DNA of 64,000 nt from Nageia nagi (lineage: Eukaryota; Pinophyta): positions 1,178,001-1,242,000 of the forward strand of contig JBITNC010000002.1 in assembly GCA_050084985.1 (NCBI GenBank). Reading direction: 5' to 3'. Shown here one piece after another: positions 11,521 to 23,666 of the stretch. How positions within the stretch are numbered: the first letter of the stretch is position 1; the number at the start of each line of letters is the position of its first letter. Below the pieces are notes generated by a model, which saw only the letters and a program-made list of their open reading frames with translations, made no database searches and was not told the origin of the DNA. The position numbers were made by a program, and so were the translations under genes.

Positions 11521-12799
11521 AAATGATCTTTTTCAAGATTCCATGTCTAAGTGTTTTGAATTTTGAGATCAATTATGATTAAACTTAAAAATTAAGGAAA
11601 ATACTACCATTTGTTTTCCATAAAATGGACCCAACTTCTTGGATTTATCATAGTACCTTATTACTTGAAGGTAAATAATAACAATGGTGAATAATGAATG
11701 CTTAATTCTATCAATTCACAAACTATAAAGATGCTCTAGAGGGTGATTTCAATATTATCTTATTATAGGAGAATCAAAAAGTTATTCATCGATTGGATCT
11801 ATCTTAAAATCTTTATGAGATAATTTTTATATTACTTGTAATATTCCAAATAATGTTCCTATTCACATGGAACAATGATACATAAGGTTTGACTTAGATT
11901 ATTAAACAACTAGATTAATTCTTAATTCAATCTCAAGTCTTGACCTAAGATTTTGTTCTAAACTCTTATGCCTTAAATGAAGCTAATTTTGATCACTAAC
12001 CTATATATTTAGAGGTTTTGCACTTACACAAGAGGCCTTCTCTATTCTATTTTCAATTCATAAATATTATGTTTAAAACTTTGTAATACTCCAACTACAT
12101 TTTAGCAAGCTATGGTACTTCTTCCCTATATTTGAACATTGGGAGGAAAACATTATAAGGTCTTTCATTTTGGAATTTATTAGCTTTTTTAGGATTTGGG
12201 ATGAAAAGAAATTCTCTATTCTTAAAACTAAATCCCTATTAGCGAGAAGAGGGGTATTCTTGAAGAACCTTTATGGTGTGGTGCAGGGAGGCATATCCTT
12301 AGTGATGATTACTTTACAAGTGCTCTTGTTATGGTAGGTGGTTCTTCGCAAATCAATAGGGAAGTCAAGTAATTAATCTACAATAACTACATGGGTTGAG
12401 TTACAAAGTAATTTTGGTAGTAGAGAATTTAGTTAATCTACATTTAACAAGATAGGGTTTAATTTATAGAGAAATATTTTGAGGAATTGATTTTAATCTT
12501 TTGCATTTTTTTAAGATAGGGTTCAAATATTTTATTGTAGATTTAACTACATGAGAATAAATTAATAGATTTATTTTATTATTGAAAGGGCTCTAGCTCA
12601 ATATATATGGAATAATTTTGAAATTTGAAGGAAAAATTCTAAACCATTGAGCTAGAAGACATTGGAAGAAGAAGGAAGGGCATAGCATGTCAGGGTAAAA
12701 TTTCTCTTAGGTATATATCTAATAATCAAGATTGTATTTTTTTCTCTTAGGTATATTTTTCTATTATGAATTTTTAGAAAATAAAACCTAAATAATAAT
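11521..12799. other. AT-rich DNA between R1 and the 12.8-kb minisatellite
   Basis: No reading frame with a recognisable domain. TTTCTCTTAGGTATAT occurs twice within about 45 bases (near 12700 and 12742), a local duplication leading into the next array. Confidence 0.45.
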
Positions 12800-13075
12800 A
12801 ATAAATATATGGATTTCAAACCTCTTCTATGTAAATCCTCCTTTGTGCAAATTTGTATAAATCCTCTCTCCTAGGTGTAAACCCTCCTCTCTTGTATGAT
12901 ATTTTAAAAAATAAATACATATGTAAGAAAAATTATGAAATTCATGAAATCCAAGGTGTAAACCCTCCTCTCTTGTAGAAAAATAGGGTGTAAATCCTCA
13001 TCTCTTATAGAAAAATTGAAAACCCCACTAACCTGATGATAAAATTTGGGTGTAAACCGTCCTCTAATGAAAATG
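12800..13075 (+). repeat. Degenerate tandem repeat built on GTGTAAACCCTCCTCTCTTGT
   Basis: Five to seven variants of TGTAAACCCTCCTCT occur at irregular spacing (near 12825, 12850, 12875, 12957, 12990 and 13050), several followed by TTGTAGAAAAAT. The unit contains TAAACCCT but never runs as a telomere array. Confidence 0.65.
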
Positions 13076-13689
13076 GAAGTATGTAAATATGAGGAATATT
13101 TTTTATTTTGTATACCTAGTGCCTTTTGTTGTTAGGATTGAAGCCCACTAGTATCATAGGTAGCGTCAACCCTAGAATCAGAATCATAATTCAAAATAAT
13201 TTAAATTAAATTAATAATAAAAAATATTCATTCATTCATTCTTTTATTAAATAAATAAAATAAATAAATGGATAATATTTTAAATTAAATTAAAATATTT
13301 TATTTTTCATATTTAGATAATATGTTAGCTATATATACATTTTATGATGTGAGTAATCATTTTTTATATTTTTTGTATTTTAAAGTAGGTAAGTGACTTC
13401 ATTGTCAACATCATCATTAGCTTAAGTCACTATGTCAAGGCATAGGAAGATTGATGAGTCAGTCGATGAAGACAAGATGCCACCAATTCATAATAGGAAG
13501 AAATATATATCATCTAATGAGGATGAGGTATATGTCATTAATCAACACACAAATTTCATTAGATATATAGAAATGTAAAATCATTTAAATTCTCACTTTA
13601 ATGATATTATGTGCAATATTTAACTTAATATTATGGCTAATAGGTGCATACAAGAAGTTGGGTCCACTAAAGTGGACATGGGTGGACTA

Positions 13690-14745
13690 AAAAAAATTGT
13701 ATAGAATGGGATGCCTTTTTATTTTGGGTTCTTGATCCAAAATGAAAATGGGATCCTGATATATGGTTCAGGAACTCGAACAAAATAGGATCATTTTATA
13801 GCACCCATCCTAATGGATATGGATGAGGATGATTGGTTATCTTAAATCCCAACTTATTCATAAAATGGGATCCCATTTTGAAAAACTACACATTTATGGA
13901 AAACAGGATCCCATTCCTTTTCACATGGATTTGTTGTACTTTAAATAATGAGATCTTGGTATATGATGGGATATCTTTTGTATTAGTATCCCATTTTATA
14001 ATAGGATCCCATTCCAAATATAAAATTTACTTCCCTTTTGTTTTTCCTTTTATTTTGAATTAGGAGAGGCATGGTGAGCCAATCTTGAGCCTTGGACATA
14101 CACTTGCAAGTTCTTATCAATGGCAATGGAAAAAAACCTAACTTTTAACATGTATTTGATAATTTTTTTATAATTATTTTTTACAAAATTAAAATCCATT
14201 ATAGATGAGAGAGTGTAGATTTCAAATATATAATTTTTTTATAATTAGATTATATTTTCTATTTTTAATTAATTTTCAACCAAACTTGTCCATAAACTTG
14301 AAAAGTATGTTGTCTTATTTTTTTAAAACTTTTTTATTTTTTAAAATTATGAAAAAAACATTATATGTCAACATTCTACACATAATTCTCTACTAGATAA
14401 AAAAAAATCTAGGAAAGGTTAAGTTTAGGTCAAGTTATATTAGCCCAAAAAAAGCACTATTAAAAACGTAATTAGGGATAATAAAAAATTAATATAAAAA
14501 AAATAATCAAAAAATTACAAAAAAATACTATCAACATTCTTCAATGTCTTAAATATCTTTTACAAAAGGATTTTAAAAAATATTTTAGTTTAGGTTGGCC
14601 CAACAATTATTGGTATGATCCTAAAATAATAAATTTTAAACAATGTTTTTTATACATGCTTATTAAAATTTGATTTCTATCATATGGCTATTGGAATAAA
14701 TTACATATTTGAAAACTAGACTTAAAGAACTACATTTGTGTTCAC
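13690..14745. repeat. Direct repeat, copy R2 (partner of R1)
   Basis: Colinear with 10180-11520 but without the SINE-like insertion. Corresponding blocks include CTTGCAAGTTCTTATCAATGG, AAAATCCATTATAGATGAGAG and GAAAACTAGACTTAAAGAACT. Its start is rich in GGGATCCCATTTT-like stretches, short self-complementary runs also present in R1. It has no coding content. Confidence 0.65.
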
Positions 14746-16149
14746 TTTTTGGCCATAAAATGGAACCATCTTCTTGCACTTACCCTAATGTCATAGGAAT
14801 ACTACTCCATTCATAGAAGGATAGATGAATGATCTTTATGATCAAGAGATAATAATGAATGTGAGGTACTTAGCATGAAAATTTGATTTATATTTCAAAT
14901 TCATATTAAATAAAATAAAATAAAATTAATATATCTTATTTATATTGATGTTTTAATCAAGCCTGATGATAATACTTAGGAATAGGTACATTAACAAAGG
15001 GAAGAGATAACATATCCATTGAGTTGTTTTCAACAAGATGTGATTTTCCAAGACCTGAACCAATAGTTGATAATGAGAAAAAAGGATTTAATAATGCTAT
15101 CACTCTTTATTATAAGCTATTTGTTAAATGTGGGTGTTCAAGGTGTATGGGTTTAAAGAGGCATCAAAGGGAATATGTAGAAGTATATTATTATGATGTT
15201 GATGGCCTATTAAACATAGAGGGTGTATATGCCTAAAAATGATTTATTATTTATTTAATAAATCATATTTAGACTTCCTAAATGACTTATTGCAATATTA
15301 CAAATGTAAAGATAAAGTTGATATTACAATTTAATACCATGTGTTATATTAAATTCTATATCATTTATCATGGTTCATATTTTAAAGTATTTTAAATACA
15401 AAAATAATTATACTATTACTAGAGATCAACCTTCACTCCTTTCTATTTCCTTGTAGGCTATATATGTGAGTGGAATAGGTTGACCTCCACAAATTGGAAC
15501 TCTTTTATATGACAAGATATATGATAGGTGGCTGTCTGCTACAATATTTCTCAAGAAATTGTGTCTCTTGATTCCACCTATTATGAGAAATTATTATACT
15601 CTGAGATTTGAAACTTTCTATATTTGGTGTGCTACATAATTTTGCTTATTCAACATTGTTAATGGTGTACGTCTTGAGGATCGAGGGTTTCAAATTTTAT
15701 TGTTTGAGGCTATTGATTCATACATGTGAATATACATTAAAAATTGGCCTCTAATTCAATACCATTCCTTTGAAGATCAATTGATATTTACTATTGAGGA
15801 TTGTACATACACTTCATATCAAGTGCATGCTTTTCATGTATATTTATTGTATCTAATATGTTGTACATATCTAGCTCTTATTATATTTTAGATCATTTAT
15901 AAATTATATTTTACATAATTTGAGGTCTACATGTTGTTAAACTCAACATTCATACACACCTAGATTCTATTTGATGGAAAACCTTCTTAGAAGTCATGAA
16001 TCCATTCATGTTATTATCTCTTCCCTTACCTGAAGTGCTTTGTGTAATGGCTCGATAAAATGATAAAACTAGGGTTGATTTTGCATATATTTCAAAGTTG
16101 AATCTAAATTAATAACAACATAGGGTTTCTAGAAGTAAGATTTATTTTA
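14746..16149. other. AT-rich DNA with one copy of a dispersed repeat
   Basis: The open frame at 15024-15236 (70 codons, with a Cys-x-Cys-x2-Cys cluster) has no match I recognise. Bases 15755-15930 match 58768-58935 closely, so at least part of this is an old repeat, perhaps the leader of the gag relic that follows. Confidence 0.45.
15755..15930. repeat. Dispersed repeat, copy 1 (partner at 58768-58935)
   Basis: It shares TTTACTATTGAGGATTGTAC, TACACTTCAT, and ACATATCTAGCTCTTATTAT in the same order and spacing with the copy 43 kb away. No coding potential is visible. Confidence 0.7.
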
Positions 16150-18240
16150 ATGAGATCAAAAGAAGTATTAGGAATAACCCTGATTTACCTATACAAGAGC
16201 TTGATCCCAATGATAGAATGGATACTGATGAGGATAATAATACTAAATCTGCAAGTTCTAGCAAAAGAATGGATATTATTTGAAAAATCCCTAATAAGGT
16301 TAATATGTATTTTACTGATTATGATTTTGATAATGCAAGTCTAGGAAGCCATGGTGATACTTTTGATAGTGATGCTAAAATTGAAGAATTGGATATAATT
16401 CTTAGCCATGTTAGATCAATAAAGGAATTGCTATCTAATAGAGAAAATTTGGAATATTATCTTACTAACAATGCTAAAGAGGTTATAGATATTCTAACAA
16501 ATTATGAGTTATTAAAAGAGGGTAATATAACTCCATAATCCTCAGATAGTCTATTTTCTTATGAGCATGTAGGGTCCAAAAAAATGGAGGGCTTCTACCA
16601 CCAAGAAAAATATCATCAACGATGTGGACTATACACATGGTGCTAACAACATGGAAGCATAGGATGTTGAACCCTTGAAAGAGACGATCATTAAGTATGT
16701 CGATGATGACAGAGAAGCAGAGTTTGAACCTTGATAACCTATTCTAAAGATCATAATCCAAGTATGATTCCTAAGTGCTCTAATAGGGACAAAGATAAGG
16801 GAATTTTGGTCAATGATAAAATTTTAGAAGATATTTCTTTTGTGATTAATAATGCTTATGTGCATAATCCTAATTGGTCAAAAGAAGAGCATAAAATAAA
16901 AGTTTAAGCTATTTTTGAAGCTCAAAAAATTGATTATTTTCAAAATGCTAATGAGGAACAACAATTACACTTCATGTTGGAATTTATTGAGAAACTTGAG
17001 CATGAAAGAATACATAGGATTGAACAATTTATGCCACTAAAAGAGGTTGAACTTAGGAGGGAAAAAGTAAATAAATCAAGCTCTCAAAATAGCAATGCAC
17101 TACCATAAACCCCACCACCATCCCTAAAGATAAATATACCTATAGGGAATAATTCCATAGTATAAAACCAAAAACCAAAACAACCCCTTATAGTGCCCAA
17201 TAATGGAAAGATAGTGTAAGAAAGGATTGAGAACTTAGAAAAAGATATGCATATGTATGATGATGATGATTTATTATGTTGTTTAAAGCATCCACTGACT
17301 AATATAATTATTCCTTAGTTTTTTGCTAGTAAATTATGAAATTTAATGGTTTACAAGATCCAAAAATTCATATTAGAAAATTTCAAGAGGAATTTATTGC
17401 ATATGTTCATGATAAAGATATGCTTGCAAAATTATTTTCAATTAGCTTGAAAGATGATGCATTGAAATGTTACTTTAGTCTTCTTGAAAAGAGTATTGAT
17501 AAGTATGAGGATTTGATACATAATTTTTTTAAAAACTTCAAATGTAATATCACAAAAAAGTTCAATTTAAGGATTTGTGTAAAATTAAGCAATTACCTAT
17601 TCAATCTATGTCTAATTTTTTGAAAGTATGGAAACAAATTGTAAATAAAATCTTTATATCTAAACAAGATCTAAAGAATACTTTTGCAAATGCTTTGTTT
17701 CCTATATATATATATATATATATTATAGATAATATCTAATACTGGATTAACATTAGTTGAAATGATAGATATTTTATTTAAAAAGGAAGATTGTATCAAG
17801 CAAACTTATAGGCATTGTTATCCAAAATCTCAAATGTATGAAAAGAAAGCAAAAACTCAAAGTATATAAAAAGAAAGAAAAATATCAAGTGAATGTTATA
17901 AATAATGTTGATAAAAAAAAAAGACTAGATCACAAAGTATGTTTACTAAGCTTATTGATATTGTTGATAATATTCTTATTGTGTTATTAAATTAAGAGCA
18001 TATTGAGATTCCATTTATAATTCAACATCATTTTCCTAATGGTGTTCCTAAAAATTATAGATATGAAGAATTTTGCAATTATCATAGGATACCAGGTCAC
18101 CTTACAAAAAATTATAGGATCTTAAGAAATATCATTTAGGATTTTATTGATAATAAAGCAATTTGGATGGATGATATTCCTAAAGTGGACAAAGGGCTTG
18201 TGCATCTTGATAATGGATAGTTTGAGATATTTACGGACCC
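16150..18240 (+). pseudogene. Decayed retrotransposon gag relic with zinc-knuckle remnant
   Basis: Open patches interrupted by stops run in one direction. They comprise an acidic N-terminal part (16305-16538) and a gag core at 17336-17540 reading MKFNGLQDPKIHIRKFQEEF followed by LKDDALKCYFSLLEKSIDKY. A knuckle remnant, EFCNYHRIPGHLTKNY (about 18067-18114), has the C-x2-H-x4-H spacing of the knuckle in elements 1 and 2, with the last Cys changed to Tyr. This suggests an old Tat-type gag. An AT dinucleotide run interrupts it at 17703-17723. No protease or RT could be followed beyond it. Confidence 0.6.
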
Positions 18241-18789
18241 CTTACCAAAGATAACTTAGCAACCAAAAATATTCATTAGTTTGGTGAGTAATTCAAATTT
18301 CATGAATTATTATTTTCCTAAGAGAAAAGAATGTATGGAATGTCAAAAAAAGTTTAAAAGAGCTATGCTAAAGAGTAAGTAAAACATAATGATGAATCTT
18401 ACAAAAAGGATGTTGCTAATGACATGCAAGACTGTATGCATGCTATTAATAGTGTAATTATACCACCAAAAAGGTGCCTATTTTTGTACCTACATCTGCA
18501 AAATACATATGGGTTGCTAAACCATCCTAGGTACGCAACTTTATTACTTAAATTTGAAAAATAAAAAATTATAGTCTACCATAGGTGGATTATTTTTTGG
18601 AGGGTTAAAGGGGGTATATTGCATCATTATAATGGTCATATCATGGTTTTATCTATCATATAGGTAGATTAAACTATTCATTATCATAACAAAGATATAA
18701 AAACTAAACAAACATTCAATATTGTATGCAAAATTGGGAGCCAAAAAGAATTATATATATATATATATATAAAAAAAAAATAAAGAAAA

Positions 18790-21180
18790 TAGTGGTGGAA
18801 CCATGTATTATAGTACAACCTAGTGGCATGCACTACTACCACAACTCCCTACCTCACTAGGCCTAAAAACCCTCCTAGAGCCCTTACTCTATCCTAAAAT
18901 AGATATCCCCCCTAATACATCACTCAAACTGATCCCGTGAGAGGCCATTATTACTTTTCCCCTCTCATAGTTGCTCCTAAGTATAATAATATATTTATCT
19001 TTCTTCTCTATTTTTTCCATGAGCTACCAGATAAAAGTCCATAGCTCATTAGGTGGAGACATATCCACCCTCTCTTATAGACTCTTCATGGACTAATCCA
19101 TGGAGGCTATCTATGCATCCTTGGTTGCAAATGTTGTATGAAGAGTGGATAGTTATGATTGCAACCTTGAAATCATAGCCTCAAAAGGTTTCATCCTCTC
19201 AATCTTTACCTCTACAATAGCAATCTGAGTAGTCATCCATCCTACAAATAAAAAGAGATCATAAGTGTTAAAAATTGTAATGTAATATTGTGTAATATTT
19301 CTCTTTAATATAAATTCACTTAAAGCTTAAAGTATCTTTAGATACCTTAAAGCATCAAAGGAATAAAAATAGAAATATGAATAAATATAGAAAGAGGATA
19401 AATATAGAAACACCTTTAACCTTACCCTTAGGTAAAAGGAAGGTTAAAGGGTCGGTTAATTATTATAAATAAAGAGGTACTCCTCTCATTATGTAACTTG
19501 ATCTAACTTGATAAAGCATGGTAATGCTTATCTTGTAGAGATGCTCTTGTAGAAGCATTGTTGAGAATTTGTAGGAGAGTTATCTTTTGAGAAAGCAATA
19601 GAATGATGGTTCAAAGTGGATGTACTCCCAAGAGATGGAAGAACCACTATACATGATGTGTTATCTTTTGTGTGATTATTTCTTGCTTTGGTAAATGGAT
19701 GAATGGTAGATTTGTTGAAGAAACTTCAAGATGATCTTGGCTATATGGAATCCTTTAATTTCATAAATAAGTTAGTTTTCAATAATAACCAAAAAAGTCA
19801 AAAATTAAAAACCTATAAGTATGTTATAGGGTTTTACCTACTAAGATAAGTGGGATAGCCTCAAGCAAAGCCTATAGTACTAGTGCTCAAATTGATGGCT
19901 TCTCTAATACTAGGATATCATGCATGAGATTATCGATATTCTATAGGTCTTCATCAATACACCCCTCTAAAGGAGTAGATGCCATCTCCTCATCCTTATC
20001 ATCATCCTCTTCTATACTTGATTGGGCTGGTCTAACCAACTCCCACCATGATAGGTACCCCCTCATGGTACTTGGAGCCATGGATGCAGCCACCATGGGG
20101 TCCAAGGTGCATGGCTCCTTCTATATGGTGACCCATGTTGGCATAATATGAGCTCTTGGTGGATCATATTTTTTGACCCTCTATCAAATGTATTAGGTTA
20201 GGGTAGGTGGAATCCCCTATCGAATCTCAAACTACCTTAGCACACCTTATGGCAGGTATGGCTCTATGACCTTCCTTTAGTTCTAAAGGAAGTAAGGTTG
20301 CCTTACCTAGGAAAGCTGGTAGGTATCCTCATCCTAAACAAAGTTTGCATAAGTGACCCATACTAAGTCCTTATCTAAAGTCTATAAATCTCCTACTGCC
20401 TCACCTCTAGTGAGTGTGGATACTTGTATCCACACAACCATGATACCCATTAAGTCATGGTTATGTCCATAGGATCCTCCCTAGTCATGCAGAGTCCAAC
20501 CAATCGAACCATAACTATCTTCTCATAATCTCATCCTTGTAGCAAACCAACATGAGTAATGGTAATGTTGAACTTATCAACACACATAAAATTATGCAAA
20601 TCCCTATAAAGGTGACCCAAGATAATAGGATCTCACACATACCTTGTGTCCCTAGCATAAATATCCTACACTATCCATACCATTCCTAATGGAAATGCCA
20701 AACTACTCTTTTTCAAGCATAAAAATGTAGAGATAATAGATGTAGTAATCAAACTCAAATACTTGACAAGAGAGGCAAAATTGCATGCCTTAGACAAGTG
20801 AAATGTCTTATTCTCCCAATCATAATCCTCCTCCCTCATCAACCATATTGCATACCATTGCATGTCCTCATTATCTATAATCTCAGCCTTATGGATAAGC
20901 CAACCTCAAATAGGAATCCCCCAAATGTGATAAACATCTAGGAGAGTGACTCATTTTTCCTGGGGGAAGGTGAAAACTATTGGTGTCATGATCCCACCAT
21001 TCCGTTAATATCATCAATAGAGGAAGGTCATGTTGCACATGACTAGCCACAACCATGTCATTCAAACCAGATCACATGAGGATATCATTCTCATGATTAA
21101 TATTAGGCTAATCTCTAGCCTTCTATAATGCATTCATGGATATGGACCCATCCCTAATGTTGATTTTTCAATCCTGCAAA
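18790..21180 (-). pseudogene. Decayed plant-mobile-domain (PMD) gene, interrupted by a solo LTR
   Basis: Read on the minus strand, 21100-20500 gives the PMD pattern across frames: LTEWWDHDTNSFHLPPGK, then VTLLDVYHIWGIPI, WYAIWLMREEDYDW, and HLYRDLHNF followed by GLLQG-stop-DYEKIVMVRLV. These line up with the PMD proteins of elements 1 and 2 (FHFLIGEMTITVEDIHRLYRLPI; AQIYRELFFYSQGHR ... LQAWAYEHIVVARP). The C-terminal tail at 19239-18850 is a coiled-coil-like frame whose stops fall mostly where Gln or Trp would be expected, as from C-to-T decay. A Copia-type solo LTR (19266-19766) sits between domain and tail. It is clearly diverged from the PMD genes of the two elements, so it belongs to another lineage. 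Whether it was a host gene or transposon cargo is unknown. Confidence 0.7.
19266..19766 (+). mobile_element. Solo LTR of the Copia-type family seen at 59122-63489
   Basis: It matches the LTRs at 59122-59576 and 63032-63489 along its whole length, from TGTTAAAAATTGTAATG to TTTAATTTCATAA. It is flanked by a perfect 5-bp target duplication ATAAG (19261-19265 and 19767-19771). It is about 45 bp longer than the other copies because of extra sequence around 19540-19565. With no internal region attached, it is best read as the product of LTR-LTR recombination. Confidence 0.85.
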
Positions 21181-22578
21181 GATTAAAAACCCAAAATTAG
21201 TATTAATCATCATGAAAAAAAGACACAAAAATATGAAAAGTAAAATGTAATCCAAATCAAGTGCAAAGTGAAAATAAAAAATTCAAATGACAACATAGAG
21301 AAAACCAAAATAACTACAAGTACTATGAAAATATAGTAAATAGTGAAAAGACGATGCAAAACGGCCTTGCTGGGGGCAACACAAAGGGAAAATGGCAAGG
21401 AAGGAAACCCTAGTATTTTTCATCAAATGGAATATGGTCAAAATTTTGTAAAAAATTGAGAAGAAAAGAGAAAAGGATAAATACTAATTGCATGGTCATA
21501 TATGAGGCTTCATAGGTACTCAGTGATGTTCTCCCTATGCCTAATCAATGGCCTTTGTACTACATGCCACTTGTTATTTTTCATCTTAGCTAAATAAGTG
21601 AGAATCCAATGGTTGGGGGAAAGGACCTCAAAGGAAATTCAATGGATAGGGAAAGGAAGTTAAATAGAGGTGCCAAGCTAGATGAAACAGTAATTGTAAA
21701 TCTCCAAGGACAAGATAATGATAGGGAAAAATGATACAAGTCAATGATTAAAACCCCCTTTTTTTTCAATTTTGACCCTAAACCCTAGTTAAACAAGTCC
21801 CCCATAAAATATCATCAATAATGCTTTAGAAATGATGGATGATAGGGGATAAATAAAGGGAATTATTTTATTTGGAAGTAACCTCTTTTTGAAAATCTAA
21901 TTCTACCAAATTCACACTATCAATGATGTCCAAAAAATCAAAGTAATTTACAATTCAATGCACAATGATGAAATATGGTAAAAATAGTGATATTCAACCT
22001 TTACATTATGCATTTCCAAGGAAATCGATTATGTTCCATTTTTCATGATTATTAATATTAATTCAACATCATTAACATCATGCTTTATATAAAATTGGTA
22101 AACGATTCAAGTGTTAGATTGTAATTCTATTTTTGTTGATCCAAAATAAAGGTGTATAATAGATGTTACATAATGGAAAAGGTGAAGTTTTAAATTATCA
22201 AATTAGGTTTAATTAAATGCATATGCAAAATTTTAATTTTTTGTAAACACATATTTTTGAAACTTTGAATTTATGAATTGTAATCTCTCAACACCAATTG
22301 CATTTTCTCAATACCAATTGCATATTCTCTTTATCTTAATGATCAATCTTATCATTTTAATGTTATTAATGGTGTGATTAAAGAAAAATTATGGATGCTT
22401 TCAAATATCAAAAATGCTATCATGATTTTAAAAGATCAAAATGAATGATATAATGTTTATATGGTTGATGTATAGACAAGAGGCATATAGGGTCAACATG
22501 GGTCAAATCAATACTTATTTGAAATGTTATGATATGCATAAATGTTCTTTCATGATTTTCATAAAATAAAAAAAATTT
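21181..22578. other. AT-rich DNA, no gene seen
   Basis: Upstream of the PMD relic and left of element 2. There are no domain-bearing frames and no repeats detected by eye. It could hold the degraded 5' part of the PMD relic. Confidence 0.45.
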
Positions 22579-22583
22579 AAATT

Positions 22584-23427
22584 TGTTGTAGTGAAAATAA
22601 AGCTGGAATGTAGAATAACATGAAATGCAAATTATTCTTAAATCTTCACTGAACCTCAAATTATGTAAAGTAGATAAACATGTTGTAATTGTAAAATGAT
22701 ATTGATTTTCAGTTCAAACTACAATTTTCCCTTGGAAGGGACTTTTACAAATGCCATTTGCCAAAAAAAGAGTATTAGATCTCAATTGTTTTGATTTGCT
22801 TGCTTCTCTCCTTGATATGAACATGTAAATCCTACACACATGCAAAAGACAATAACATCAAAGCATCTATGTATGACATGTATTGAATTGAAACTAGCAT
22901 AAAACAATAAAATGTATGAGCTCACAAGATTTTGGCAGCATTACCCTACTTCAAAAATGGGTCAAGATTCTCTCTAATTTGCTTTGTATTAACTTGTATT
23001 TATAGATTTTGGATGGGATGTTCAAAGGCTGGTAAGAGGAAGTGAAAAGCCACCATAGGTCGTAACTGACCCTCTCTATCCACATCATCTTGGAAAGTTG
23101 AAATGTTTCAACTTTCTCTCACTATTTTGGCTTCTTTTTCAGCTATTATAGAGTCATCGATGATTGCCCTATGAATGCTGGTGATCTCCTCAAAATGCCG
23201 ATGATTGTATTCGGTCGTTGGTGATTGGTTTTTAATTTTGTGACAATATTAAAATGACCATTAAATAGCCAATTTTACCTAAAAGAGTCATGTGACCACC
23301 CATTTTGCATGTACTTAACGGGAGCTATCCAATAAAAGGGTTTTTAGACCTATTTTATATGGTCGCGAAGAGTTATGATTATTTTAATGTTTACTAGTTA
23401 AAAAGGGGACATTTTTTGGTGTCTACA
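22584..23427 (-). repeat. Element 2, 3' LTR
   Basis: 844 bp, on the left because the element reads right to left. It starts TGTTGTAGTGAAAATAAAGC and ends GGTGTCTACA. The CpG-rich motif block lies near 23157-23235 and holds about 17 of the 42 differences from its partner. Confidence 0.95.
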
Positions 23428-23441
23428 TTTTGCCCCTTTTT
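23428..23441 (-). promoter_or_regulatory. Element 2 polypurine tract
   Basis: On the minus strand AAAAAGGGGCAAAA directly abuts the 3' LTR, the normal place for the plus-strand primer of reverse transcription. The same 14 bases stand at the equivalent place in element 1. Confidence 0.85.
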
Positions 23442-23666
23442 GAATTATCAACCGAAAATGTGGTTGATAATTTCAAAAATATAGAATGAGAAGCTCTGTT
23501 ACTTTTTTATGATATAAGTTTTGACTTAATTTCTTAGATGAATCAAAATTATGATAAAATGTGTTTTCATTTTACATTTGATGTAGTTTTGAAAACAAAT
23601 TTGAATATACTTCAGAAGTGACTATTTTCGGTATGACAATGTGTTGAGCTTGTGTGACAGTTGCAT

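Noticed and set aside
12825-13060. Interstitial telomere sequence, because TAAACCCT occurs several times
   Set aside because: The octamer is always isolated within a longer unit; there is no head-to-tail TTTAGGG array.
10180-14745. Firm LTR call for R1 and R2
   Set aside because: No TG...CA termini, target duplication, PBS or PPT could be fixed.
15024-15236. Small Cys-containing gene
   Set aside because: Cys spacing fits no known finger and the surroundings are decayed repeat DNA.
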